Of a stretch of DNA of 64,000 bases, positions 42,825 through 50,593 are shown piece by piece; within the stretch, counting starts at the first letter, position 1, and every line of letters starts with the position of its first letter. Both the position numbers and the translations under genes were made by a program. Origin of the DNA: CAIKMD01 sp963740675 (GTDB lineage Bacteria; Pseudomonadota; Alphaproteobacteria; ATCC43930; CGMCC-115725). The notes beneath the pieces were generated by a model. The model did not search any database. It was not told the DNA's origin and saw only the letters and a program-made list of their open reading frames with translations. The DNA lies in contig CAVUFS010000004.1 in assembly GCA_963740675.1 (NCBI GenBank), forward strand, positions 372,001 through 436,000, read 5' to 3'.

Positions 42825-43488
42825 GAAGGTCGCGCGCGAGCCGCACGGTGACCGCGCGTTGACCGGCAAGTGCCGCCCGATCGAGGGCGGCGACGATGTC
42901 TTGCGCGGCAGCGAAAGAGCGCTCGATCCGCGGCAACAGATAGGCGATCAGATCCTCGCTGATGCGAAGCTGGCGATCGGCGAAAAGCTTCACCAGCACC
43001 GCGCCGAGCAGCGCATCGTCCGGTGCGTCGACCGCGACCGCGGGCGCCGCCAGCAAGCGCGAGCGCAAATCGGCGAGACGGATCGTCCAGCGTGCCGGCG
43101 GCTCGCGTGCCGCCAGCAACAAATGCCCCTGCCGCTCGGCGAGCATGTTGTAGAGATGGAGCAACGCTTCTTCATCGGCGCCTTCGGCATCATCGATTGC
43201 GACGGCACGTGACCCGCCGAGCAATGTCGGCAAAGCAGCAGAGGTGAGATCGCGCGGCGCGATCGCCACCGCCTGCGAGCGTGCACGCCAGACTTCGAGC
43301 AGATGCGTCTTGCCGCTGCCCGCCGGTCCCCACAGCGCGAGCGCCGGCGCCGGCCACTCCGGCCAGCGGTCTATCCACGCCACCGCCGCGGCGTTGCATG
43401 GGGCAATGAGGAAATCCGCGCGGCCGAGCGCCGGGCGGAACCCCAAATCCAACGGCAATTGCGACATGCGCGGCTCAGCCGCTGACAT
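42793..43488 (-). CDS. hdaA: HdaA, DnaA-related regulator of replication initiation
   Basis: A 231-residue AAA-like protein resembling DnaA domain III without the DNA-binding domain. The N-terminal QLPLDLGF motif (about 9-16) is the beta-clamp binding site of Hda. The P-loop is LWGPAGSGKTHLLEVW, and VAIDDAEGADEEALLHLYN is Walker B. With the clamp, Hda stimulates ATP hydrolysis by DnaA to prevent re-initiation. The ATG at 43467 is an alternative start. The gene is 3' of the PerM gene and overlaps its end by 14 bp if the 43488 start is used. Confidence 0.85.
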   Translation of the reverse strand: MSAAEPRMSQLPLDLGFRPALGRADFLIAPCNAAAVAWIDRWPEWPAPALALWGPAGSGKTHLLEVWRARSQAVAIAPRDLTSAALPTLLGGSRAVAIDDAEGADEEALLHLYNMLAERQGHLLLAAREPPARWTIRLADLRSRLLAAPAVAVDAPDDALLGAVLVKLFADRQLRISEDLIAYLLPRIERSFAAAQDIVAALDRAALAGQRAVTVRLARDLLNQDRNPDRG

Positions 43489-44548
43489 CGGCCCGCTCGG
43501 GATCGTAGAGCGCGCTTTCGCGATAACGCGTCAGCGCGAAACGCACCAGCACGCCGGTCACTGCCGCCGCGGGCAGCGCCAGCAACACGCCGAGGAAGCC
43601 AAAGAGTTCGCCGAAAGCAAGCAATGCGAAGATCACCCAGACCTGATGCAGATGGACGCGTTTGCCGATGAGCTTCGGCTGCAGGAAATCGGACGCGGCG
43701 AGATGACCGACGAGGAATATCGCGGCGATCACGATGATCTTCCCCCAGGTGCCCCATTGCATCCCCGCGAGGCTGAGAGCCAGGACAACACCGATCACCT
43801 CGCCGACATAGGGGATGAAGCTGAGGATGGCGACGACGATCGCGAGGATGAAGGCGAAATTCAGCCCGACGATGCCGAGCGCGACGGCGTAGTAGACGCC
43901 GACGATCAGGCTTACGAGTGCCTGGCCGTGGATATAGCCCGAGATCGTCGCATCGACGAGGCGAAGCTGCTCGCGGATCGTGTCGGCATAAGCACGCGGC
44001 AGGAGCTCGTCGCATTTGGCGACGATGTTCGGCCAATCGCGCAGCATGAAGAACGCGACCAGCGGAGTGATGAGCAGCAGCGCCAGAACATTGGCGATAG
44101 CGAGGCTGCGCGTCAGCAGACCTTCGACCAGACCGGCGAGCCAACCGAGCGCCGCACCGGTCCAGCCGCCGATCATGTCTTGCGCCTTCTGGATCTGATC
44201 GGGCGGCAGCTCTTTCTGCGCGAGCTCGAGCAGGCGCTGCGCTTCGTCTCGCACGAATCCCGCGACTGCGGGCGCCGCGCGCACGAGCTGCGCCGCCTGC
44301 AATTCGAGGACCGGCACGATCAGCACGATGACCGTGACGAGCAGCACGACGAACAGCAGCAGCGCCGATAGCGCGGCAAGACCGCGCGGGAATTTCCAGC
44401 GTGTCAGCCAGGCGACCAGCGGCGCGAGGAGATAAGCGATGCCGAAACCCGCCACGAAGGGCAACAGCATGCCGCTGAGGAGATGCAGCAGTAGAAAGAA
44501 CAGCACCAGCGCCAATAGCCAGAACAGCCCCTGGCGGGTTGGGCTCAC
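43475..44548 (-). CDS. AI-2E/PerM family membrane exporter
   Basis: About 357 residues. I chose the GTG at 44546-44548 because it overlaps the pgsA stop in GTGA; upstream codons are the antisense of pgsA frames. Around eight transmembrane helices are visible: GLFWLLALVLFFLLLHLLSG, AALSALLLFVVLLVTVIVLI and AFILAIVVAILSFIPYVGEV. The FIPYVG motif and the GQALVSLIVGVYYAVAL segment are typical of this family. Members export autoinducers or act as proton-coupled exporters; substrate unknown. The pgsA-PerM-hdaA order is common in Rhodospirillales. Confidence 0.85.
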   Translation of the reverse strand: MSPTRQGLFWLLALVLFFLLLHLLSGMLLPFVAGFGIAYLLAPLVAWLTRWKFPRGLAALSALLLFVVLLVTVIVLIVPVLELQAAQLVRAAPAVAGFVRDEAQRLLELAQKELPPDQIQKAQDMIGGWTGAALGWLAGLVEGLLTRSLAIANVLALLLITPLVAFFMLRDWPNIVAKCDELLPRAYADTIREQLRLVDATISGYIHGQALVSLIVGVYYAVALGIVGLNFAFILAIVVAILSFIPYVGEVIGVVLALSLAGMQWGTWGKIIVIAAIFLVGHLAASDFLQPKLIGKRVHLHQVWVIFALLAFGELFGFLGVLLALPAAAVTGVLVRFALTRYRESALYDPERADVSG

Positions 44549-45090
44549 GGTTCTTTTTCCGGACTGGCGACGCCGCGGCTCCAGCGGACAAGATAAGCCG
44601 TGCCCGAAGCCACCGTGGTCACGCCCGCAAGGTAGACAAGCCCGGTGATGACGCCCCAATCGTCGAAACCGAAAGCGAGCTTCGCCAGGAGGCCCGTCAC
44701 CAGCACGAGCAGCAAGGCCGTATTGACCTTGCTCACCATCAGCGGCCGCCACGCAATCGGCTGTGTCAGCGTCGCTGCGAGGAGGAAGCCGCCGATGATC
44801 AGGAGATCGCGGAACACGACAAGGATCACCAGCCAGGTCGGCAGATCGCCGGCGAGGCCGAGCGTGACGAACAGGCTGACGATCAGCGCCTTATCGGCGA
44901 TCGGATCGAGCAGCGCGCCAAGATCGGAGCGCTGGTCGAAATGCTTGGCGACATAACCGTCGATCGCATCGGAGATGCTAGCCGCCGCAAAAACCCAAAA
45001 CGTCAATTTGTAGTCGCCGCTCAAAATCAGCCACACGACGAGCGGTACTGCGAGTAGACGCCCGAGGGTGATGAGATTGGCGAGATTCAT
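44545..45090 (-). CDS. CDP-alcohol phosphatidyltransferase (phosphatidylglycerophosphate synthase-like)
   Basis: About 181 residues from ATG 45090, which overlaps the upstream stop in ATGA. The CDP-OH-P signature is present: SDAIDGYVAKHFDQRSDLG and ALLDPIADKALIVS (D-x2-DG-x2-A-x8-G-x3-D-x3-D layout). It has five or six transmembrane stretches, beginning LANLITLGRLLAVPLVVWLI. The likely reaction is transfer of CDP-diacylglycerol to glycerol 3-phosphate (PgsA), but sequence alone does not exclude another acceptor. Middle gene of a three-gene run with DUF2066 and PerM. Confidence 0.85.
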   Translation of the reverse strand: MNLANLITLGRLLAVPLVVWLILSGDYKLTFWVFAAASISDAIDGYVAKHFDQRSDLGALLDPIADKALIVSLFVTLGLAGDLPTWLVILVVFRDLLIIGGFLLAATLTQPIAWRPLMVSKVNTALLLVLVTGLLAKLAFGFDDWGVITGLVYLAGVTTVASGTAYLVRWSRGVASPEKEP

Positions 45091-46268
45091 TGGCTGGACG
45101 CAGGCGCTGGATTTGGCGCGAGGCCTGGGCTCGACGCAGGATTCACCGGTGGCGACACCGGCGTGTTGCGCAGCGACGAGCCGTCCTGCTGCAAGACCCA
45201 ATCCGGATCACTACCGCTGAGATTGAGATTGTTCTGGGCAAGGCCGATACGGAGCTGATCCGGGCTGCCGACATACCGCAGTTGGACGCGCGCGCCGTGA
45301 CGATCGAGCGACAGCAATTGCGAGCTTTGCACAGCGGTCGTCGCCGCAAGCCGCTGGCGCACGGCAAGCCAGCCACCGAGATCATCGGCCGGAACCGTCA
45401 CGGTCAGCGTTGCCGATTGGCTGTAATCGAGCATATTCGCCTGCTTCCAGGCGTCATTCACCTGTGTGGCGGTGCCGGCGATGGCGCGCGCCAGCAAATC
45501 CTTCTCGCTCTCGCCTTGATTGGCCGCATAGGACGCGACCCAGCTTTGTTCGCCGCCGGGCGAGCCCGGGATGAAGCGCGTGGTGCTGACATCGACGGCG
45601 CTGCCGCCGGGATGAATGGTCGCCCTCGTCACCAGCACATCGGCATGGTCGTAATTCGCCGAGATCGCCTGCAGCCGCGCATCGTCGCCCGCATCGGCTT
45701 TCGCGCCGTCGATCGCCGACACGTCCTCGACCTCGCCGAGCGGCACCTGCATCGGCACCAGCCCTTGCGGCGGCTTGGCGCTGGACCACGCCTCGCGCCA
45801 GGGATTGGGATCGTCCCAAAGCAGCGGCTTGCCGCCGGTCTCGAGCACCGGCAGCACAACAACCGGCTTGCTCGCCGTCTCGGTAAAAGACACGCCGCGG
45901 TCGCGTAGCAATTGCTCGACCACGGCGGGGCGGAAATGGAAGGTGTAATCGGCAAGGTAGCGCACGGTCGAGCGACGCTCATTCGCGACCTCGAAGCCGA
46001 TAATCACTTGGTTCAGCATGGTGTCGCTGGCCGCCGGAAGCCGGCCGCGATCCTTGGCCAGGGTCAGGCGATCCAGCAGCGAGGCAAAGGCTCGGCGCTG
46101 GCCATCGAGCCGCGCAGCATCGCGCGCGGCCGTAGCGCTGGCCGCCGTCGCATCGACCGGAACGGAGACGGTGAAGATTTCAGCACGAGTCAAAGCGCTC
46201 GCCGGCATGGCCAACGCCACCATCGCTAGAATAAGCGCGAAGCCTCGGTAGACTCGAGATTTTTGCAC
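45087..46268 (-). CDS. DUF2066 exported protein
   Basis: A 393-residue protein starting with GTG, with GGGAGAAG five bases before. Signal peptide YRGFALILAMVALAMPASA. The mature protein reads FTVSVPVDATAASATAARDA and ANERRSTVRYLADYTFHFRP, the DUF2066 hallmark; a long alpha/beta part follows, then a Pro/Ser/Asn-rich tail. Function is unknown. It is consistently upstream of pgsA and PerM in Alphaproteobacteria, and the stop overlaps pgsA by 4 bp, suggesting envelope or lipid function by association. Confidence 0.8.
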   Translation of the reverse strand: MQKSRVYRGFALILAMVALAMPASALTRAEIFTVSVPVDATAASATAARDAARLDGQRRAFASLLDRLTLAKDRGRLPAASDTMLNQVIIGFEVANERRSTVRYLADYTFHFRPAVVEQLLRDRGVSFTETASKPVVVLPVLETGGKPLLWDDPNPWREAWSSAKPPQGLVPMQVPLGEVEDVSAIDGAKADAGDDARLQAISANYDHADVLVTRATIHPGGSAVDVSTTRFIPGSPGGEQSWVASYAANQGESEKDLLARAIAGTATQVNDAWKQANMLDYSQSATLTVTVPADDLGGWLAVRQRLAATTAVQSSQLLSLDRHGARVQLRYVGSPDQLRIGLAQNNLNLSGSDPDWVLQQDGSSLRNTPVSPPVNPASSPGLAPNPAPASSQ

Positions 46269-46391
46269 GCAACTTCTCCCGTATCGGTCTTAGCGCAGAA
46301 GCGGCGCGCATGCCATAGAGTTACACCTTTGCGCCGGCCATGGATCGAGCCGGCATGCTTGCGCTAAGCTCTTGCGCGCAGGAGACGAATC

Positions 46392-47174
46392 ATGGAATTG
46401 GGACTTGCCGGTAAGGTTGCTCTGATTACCGGATCGAGCCGCGGTATCGGCCGTGGCATTGCCGAGCTGCTGGCGGCCGAGGGCTGCGCCATCATGCTCA
46501 CCGGCCGCGACGAAGGTGCGCTCGCCGAGACGCAGCGCGCGATCGCTGGAAAAGGCGGCACGGTAAAATCGCAACTCGCCGAGCTGCGTGAGCCCGCAGC
46601 GCCCGCGGCCCTGATTGAGGCGGTGAAGCGCGATTTCGGCCGGCTCGACATCGTTGTCCACAATGCCGGCGCGACCAAGCGCGGCGATTTCCTCGCCCTC
46701 ACCGACGAAGATTGGGCCGATGGCTTCGCGCTGAAATTCTTCGCGCATATGCGGCTGGCACGCGCTGCTTGGCCGCTGCTCAAAGCGACCAGCGGCGCGG
46801 TGCTGGCGATCGGCGGCAATGGCGCCGCCAAACCGACCGCCGATTTCACCATCGGCAGCTCGGTTAACGCAGCTGTGGCCGCCTTCCACAAAGCGCTCTC
46901 CGATATCGGCAAGCGCGACGGCATTCAGGTGAACACGATCCATCCTGGCCATGTCGACACCGACCGGATGCGCCGCCAGATGGAAGTGCGCATCGCCAAA
47001 AGCGGACGCGACATGGCGGCGGAGATCGAAGCCTATCGCCGCGAGCTCAACGTGCCGCGCATCGGCCTGCCCGACGACGTCGCGTCGATGGCCGCGTTCA
47101 TCTTGTCGCCGCGCGGCCGCTGGCTGCACGGCGCCACCATCATCTTGGATGGCGGCGAAATCGAAATGCTCTGA
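46392..47174 (+). CDS. Atypical SDR lacking the Ser-Tyr-Lys triad
   Basis: A 260-residue Rossmann protein with the SDR cofactor loop TGSSRGIGRGIAELLAAEG (about 15-33), LTGRDEG, and VVHNAGATKRGDF. The catalytic region reads VLAIGGNGAAKPTAD and TIGSSVNAAVAAFHKAL: aligned to a typical SDR, the Ser becomes Gly, Tyr becomes Gly and Lys becomes Asn. The IHPGHVDTDR and ATIILDGGEIE parts are normal. This resembles an SDR subfamily I have seen with G-NAA in place of YxxxK. It may not be a redox enzyme. Next gene is UbiD, 27 bp on. Confidence 0.85.
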   Translation: MELGLAGKVALITGSSRGIGRGIAELLAAEGCAIMLTGRDEGALAETQRAIAGKGGTVKSQLAELREPAAPAALIEAVKRDFGRLDIVVHNAGATKRGDFLALTDEDWADGFALKFFAHMRLARAAWPLLKATSGAVLAIGGNGAAKPTADFTIGSSVNAAVAAFHKALSDIGKRDGIQVNTIHPGHVDTDRMRRQMEVRIAKSGRDMAAEIEAYRRELNVPRIGLPDDVASMAAFILSPRGRWLHGATIILDGGEIEML

Positions 47175-47201
47175 CCGCACGCGCGGCCAAAGGAGAACGA
47201 C

Positions 47202-48746
47202 TTGAACCGCATCGATACCGAAGCGTTCCGCCTGCGTCGTTTCGTCGAAGAGCTGGTCGAGGCCGGCGAATGTGAGACGGTCGATCAGCCGACCGAGTTG
47301 CTCGATCTCGGCAGCAAGCTCGACGGCAACGCGAAAGCGGTGTGGTTCCGCGCCGCGGGAGCGGAGCGCGCCGATGTCGTCGGCAATGTCATGGGCTCGC
47401 GCCGGCGGCTCGCGCTCTCCCTCGACACCGACGAGAAAGGCTTTCCGGCGAAGATGCGCGACGCGATCGATCATCCGATCGCGCCGGTCGAGGTCTCCGC
47501 CACCGATGCGCCGGTGCAGGAGATCGTGCTCACCGGCGACGACGCCGATTTCACCAAGCTGCCGGTGCATCTGCAGCACGCGCTCGACGGAGCGCCCTAT
47601 ATCTCCGCCGGCATCGACTTCGCGCGCGATCCCCAGACCGGCATCACCAATATCGGCTGCCGCCGTCTGATGCTGCGCGGCAGCAAGAGCGCCGGCATCG
47701 ATCTCAACGCGCCGAGCGATCTGCGCGCGCTCTATCAACGCGTTATCGCCACGGGCGAGAAGCTCCCGATCGCGTTCGCGGTCGGCTCGCATCCCGCCGA
47801 TTTCCTCGCCGCGCAAGCCGTGACGCCGCCGATCGACGAGGTGCATGTCATGGGCGCGATCCGCGGCGCGGCGGTGCCGATGGTCAAATGCGCGACCATC
47901 GATCTGAGCGTGCCGGCCGATGCCGAGATGGTGCTCGAAGGCTATCTCGATCCACGCGGCCTGGTCGAGCCGGAAGGGCCTTACGGCGAATATATCGGCT
48001 ATTACGGCATGCTGAAGCGCAATCCGGTGTTTCACTTGACTGCGATCACGCGACGCAAGGATGCGATCTTCCAGACCGTGACCATCGGCGGCCGGCTGAT
48101 CGGCCGCACAGATACCGCCAATCTCGGCGCGGCGCGCACCGAGGCCGCGATCTGGGCGGCGCTCAAGCAAGCGATCCGCGAGCCGGTCGCTGTCTGCTGC
48201 ACCGGCTCGTCGGGCGGCATGTACAACATCCGCATCTCGATCAAGCAGCGTTATCCGGGCGAATCGCGCAACGCCATCGCCGCGGTCTTCTGCTCCACCG
48301 CCGATGTGAAGCACGTCATCGTCGTCGATGACGATATCGATGTGTTCTCCGACGAGCAGATCGATTGGGCGCTGGCGACACGCTTCCAAGCGGATCGCGA
48401 TCTCGTCGTCGCGTCGGGCTTCCGCGCCGTGCCGCTCGATCCCTCGCTGCGCGGCAGCCGCAGCGGCGCCAAGGCCGGTTTCGATTGCACCAAGCCGCTG
48501 GGCAAAGAGAGCGAGTTCGCTTTCACCGTGCCGCTGCCGCCGGTGCTGCCTGAAGCCAAGCGCCGCAGCGTCGAGGCCGTACTGGCCGAAGGGCCTGCGA
48601 CCTATCTCGATCTCATGGCGGCGCTGGGCACACGCGACGGACGCGAGATCCTGCCGATACTCGAGAAGCTCTACGCCGCGGGCAAGCTCGGCCGTCTCGA
48701 CGACGGCCGCTACGTGCTTACTTCGACGCCACCTGGATCTTCATGA
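47202..48746 (+). CDS. UbiD family decarboxylase
   Basis: A 514-residue prenylated-FMN-dependent (de)carboxylase. TTG start with AAAGGAG nine bases upstream. The prFMN-binding and catalytic motifs are visible: ITNIGCRRLMLRGSK, EPEGPYGEYIGYYG (catalytic Glu pair, about 258-271) and KHVIVVDDDIDVFSDEQIDW. UbiD enzymes act on aromatic or alpha,beta-unsaturated acids. The cofactor enzyme UbiX is not in the window. The gene ends overlapping an exported protein on the other strand by 29 bp. With the SDR it may form a two-gene catabolic operon. Confidence 0.9.
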   Translation: MNRIDTEAFRLRRFVEELVEAGECETVDQPTELLDLGSKLDGNAKAVWFRAAGAERADVVGNVMGSRRRLALSLDTDEKGFPAKMRDAIDHPIAPVEVSATDAPVQEIVLTGDDADFTKLPVHLQHALDGAPYISAGIDFARDPQTGITNIGCRRLMLRGSKSAGIDLNAPSDLRALYQRVIATGEKLPIAFAVGSHPADFLAAQAVTPPIDEVHVMGAIRGAAVPMVKCATIDLSVPADAEMVLEGYLDPRGLVEPEGPYGEYIGYYGMLKRNPVFHLTAITRRKDAIFQTVTIGGRLIGRTDTANLGAARTEAAIWAALKQAIREPVAVCCTGSSGGMYNIRISIKQRYPGESRNAIAAVFCSTADVKHVIVVDDDIDVFSDEQIDWALATRFQADRDLVVASGFRAVPLDPSLRGSRSGAKAGFDCTKPLGKESEFAFTVPLPPVLPEAKRRSVEAVLAEGPATYLDLMAALGTRDGREILPILEKLYAAGKLGRLDDGRYVLTSTPPGSS

Positions 48747-49176
48747 TCTGACTGGTGCTGCGGCCATCAAAATCGGTGACCTCGATCCGGATCATATGCA
48801 TGCCGGGCGGCACCGTGACGTCCTTCGCATCGATGCCCTTCGGCGTGATATAGGCCTTCAGCCGCTGCGTCAGATCGATCTCGGGCTGTTTCAGATAAGT
48901 AACACGCACTTTGCTGGGATCGATCGTTGCGCCGTTATGCGGCGCGAAAGTGACATCGAATTCGAGCGCGCCGTTCGGCGCCATCGCATCGGGTGCCGGC
49001 GCGACCTGATCGACCGTCGGTCCGCGCGTCAGACCGCGCGTCGCGATCTGTACCACCGGCGCCGCCGGCAGCTGCGCCTCATCATTGGTGATCAATTGGA
49101 AAGCCGATCCGGTATGCGCCGTGCCCAATGCCGAGCCAAAGGCGACCGCCATTGCCAACAACCGATACGTTGTCAT
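48718..49176 (-). CDS. Small exported protein of unknown function
   Basis: About 152 residues from ATG 49176; AGGGGGA about 10 bp before it supports this start over longer frames that reach back into the next gene. Signal peptide TTYRLLAMAVAFGSALGTAH. The mature protein has FQLITNDEAQLPAAP, RGLTRGPTVDQVAPAPDA, VRVTYLKQPEIDLTQRLKAY and GMHMIRIEVTDFDGRST. The pattern suggests an Ig-like or beta-sandwich fold. It belongs to an alphaproteobacterial hypothetical family I cannot name. Its last 29 bp overlap the UbiD gene. Confidence 0.7.
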   Translation of the reverse strand: MTTYRLLAMAVAFGSALGTAHTGSAFQLITNDEAQLPAAPVVQIATRGLTRGPTVDQVAPAPDAMAPNGALEFDVTFAPHNGATIDPSKVRVTYLKQPEIDLTQRLKAYITPKGIDAKDVTVPPGMHMIRIEVTDFDGRSTSQIMKIQVASK

Positions 49177-49291
49177 CGCTAATCCCCCTCGGCCGACCCA
49201 TCGCCAATTCGCTATTAGATAATCACAGCTTAGAGAATGTGGCGATTTACGGTATTGTAATCCCGGTTCCATGATGGGGGTGCGAGCAGCC

Positions 49292-50146
49292 ATGAACTGC
49301 CCGTATTGCGCGGAGGAAATCAAAGACGAGGCGATCGCCTGCAAGCATTGCGGGCGCGACCTGTATCTTTTCCTCCCACTGTTGAAGCAGGTCGGGACGC
49401 TCGGCAAACGGGTCGAAGAGCTCGAAGCCGTTATCGAGGGACTTCAGGCCTATGGCTACCAGCCCGCGATCGAAGCCGCGGAGGCCGCGGCCGAAGTCGA
49501 AAGCGCGACATCGCCGGCGCCGGTCCGCCAACCGCTGAGAGCGCCCGTACGACAACCAACGACAAACATCCCTTCCCTGCCTCCCGCAATTGCGATTGGG
49601 AGCGCGATCGTCGCCCTGGTCATCGCACATTTCCTCGTCGTCATCGTTTACGACACCTCGCTCTGGTACCTCTTTGCGGCATCGATCGCCTTCCCCTTCG
49701 CCTGCGGCTATCTGATGCGCGCCTCCAAGCATCGTTCGCTCGCGGTGGATTTCGTCTCGAGCCTCGGCATCGCCGTCGTCTCGATCCTCATCATGTCATT
49801 CGCGGTCGCGCGCACCGATCATGTTCCCGTGCTGCCGCAAGGCATGGCGGAATGGAGCGAGTTCCTCAAATATGTTTGCAACATCGCCTTCGGCTTCTTT
49901 GCCGGCGTGCTGATGCGGCGCTGGCAAGACAGCCTTAGCAAGCCGGCCGAACCCGGGAATCGCCTCGCCGTCGACATCTCGCGTCTGCTGACCCGCCACC
50001 GGCGCTGGAACGCAAAAAGCGGCGAATTCGAGAAGACGCTGAAGCCGCGTCGAGACATCGGTTGTCTCGGTGATGGCGATCGGCGCAGCGGCAGTCTCGC
50101 TCGCGACCGGCGTCTCGCATTTCATGAGCTCGCTCTAACGCCGTAA
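49292..50146 (+). CDS. Zinc-ribbon membrane protein, possible 3' frameshift
   Basis: About 284 residues from ATG 49292. A double-Cys zinc ribbon opens the protein: CPYCAEEIKDEAIACKHCG (about 3-21). A helix (LGKRVEELEAVIEGLQAYGY) precedes four hydrophobic stretches (AIVALVIAHFLVVIVYDTSL to SSLGIAVVSILIMSFAVA). The plain 3' end after FEKTLKPR is polar and low-complexity. One frame over, from about 50045, a hydrophobic tail SVVSVMAIGAAAVSLATGVS followed by FMSSL ends at TAA 50138, so a frameshift near 50040 is plausible. Function unknown. Confidence 0.6.
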   Translation: MNCPYCAEEIKDEAIACKHCGRDLYLFLPLLKQVGTLGKRVEELEAVIEGLQAYGYQPAIEAAEAAAEVESATSPAPVRQPLRAPVRQPTTNIPSLPPAIAIGSAIVALVIAHFLVVIVYDTSLWYLFAASIAFPFACGYLMRASKHRSLAVDFVSSLGIAVVSILIMSFAVARTDHVPVLPQGMAEWSEFLKYVCNIAFGFFAGVLMRRWQDSLSKPAEPGNRLAVDISRLLTRHRRWNAKSGEFEKTLKPRRDIGCLGDGDRRSGSLARDRRLAFHELALTP

Positions 50147-50167
50147 ACCAACAAACGGGAGGCAACA

Positions 50168-50566
50168 ATGCGCACCAAGCCGGCACTCACCGCCGATGAT
50201 GTCGAGAAGATGATGGCCGCTTGCACGGCCGAAGCGAAGAAGAACAATTGGAAGGTCTCGATCGCGATCGTCGATGACGGCGGCCGCGTGTGGCAGCTTC
50301 ATCGCCTCGAAGGCGCCGGCGCAGTAACTGCCGAAGTCGCGGTCGGTAAAGCGAAGACCGCGGCGATGATGGGCCGTCCCAGCAAGATGATGGAAGACCG
50401 CGTCAAGGAACGGCCGGCCTTCGTGACATTCCCCGGTATCCTGGCGATTCAGGGCGGCGTGCCGGTCCTCGCGCAAGGCGAATGCGTCGGCGCCATCGGC
50501 GTCTCCGGCGTGCAATCGCATGAGGACGAACAAGTCGCCAATGCGGGCATTGCCGCGCTCGGCTGA
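50168..50566 (+). CDS. GlcG/HbpS family haem-binding-like protein
   Basis: A 132-residue protein starting at ATG with GGGAGGCAAC upstream. It has TADDVEKMMAACTAEAKK, VSIAIVDDGGRVWQLHRLEG, AVGKAKTAAMMGRPSK and FPGILAIQGGVPVLAQGE followed by GAIGVSGVQSHEDEQVANAG, the GlcG/HbpS (DUF336) pattern. Relatives bind haem or cobalamin or accompany glycolate oxidase, but many have no known role. No signal peptide. Sits between the zinc-ribbon gene and the convergent gamma-glutamyltransferase. Confidence 0.85.
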   Translation: MRTKPALTADDVEKMMAACTAEAKKNNWKVSIAIVDDGGRVWQLHRLEGAGAVTAEVAVGKAKTAAMMGRPSKMMEDRVKERPAFVTFPGILAIQGGVPVLAQGECVGAIGVSGVQSHEDEQVANAGIAALG

Positions 50567-50593
50567 GCGCGGCATCCGCTTAGTCGACATGCA

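Noticed and set aside
46290..48389. A 699-codon open frame antisense to the SDR and UbiD genes
   Set aside because: It is the mirror of two strongly supported enzymes, rich in His/Arg/Asp repeats, with no ribosome binding site; GC-rich third positions produce such frames.
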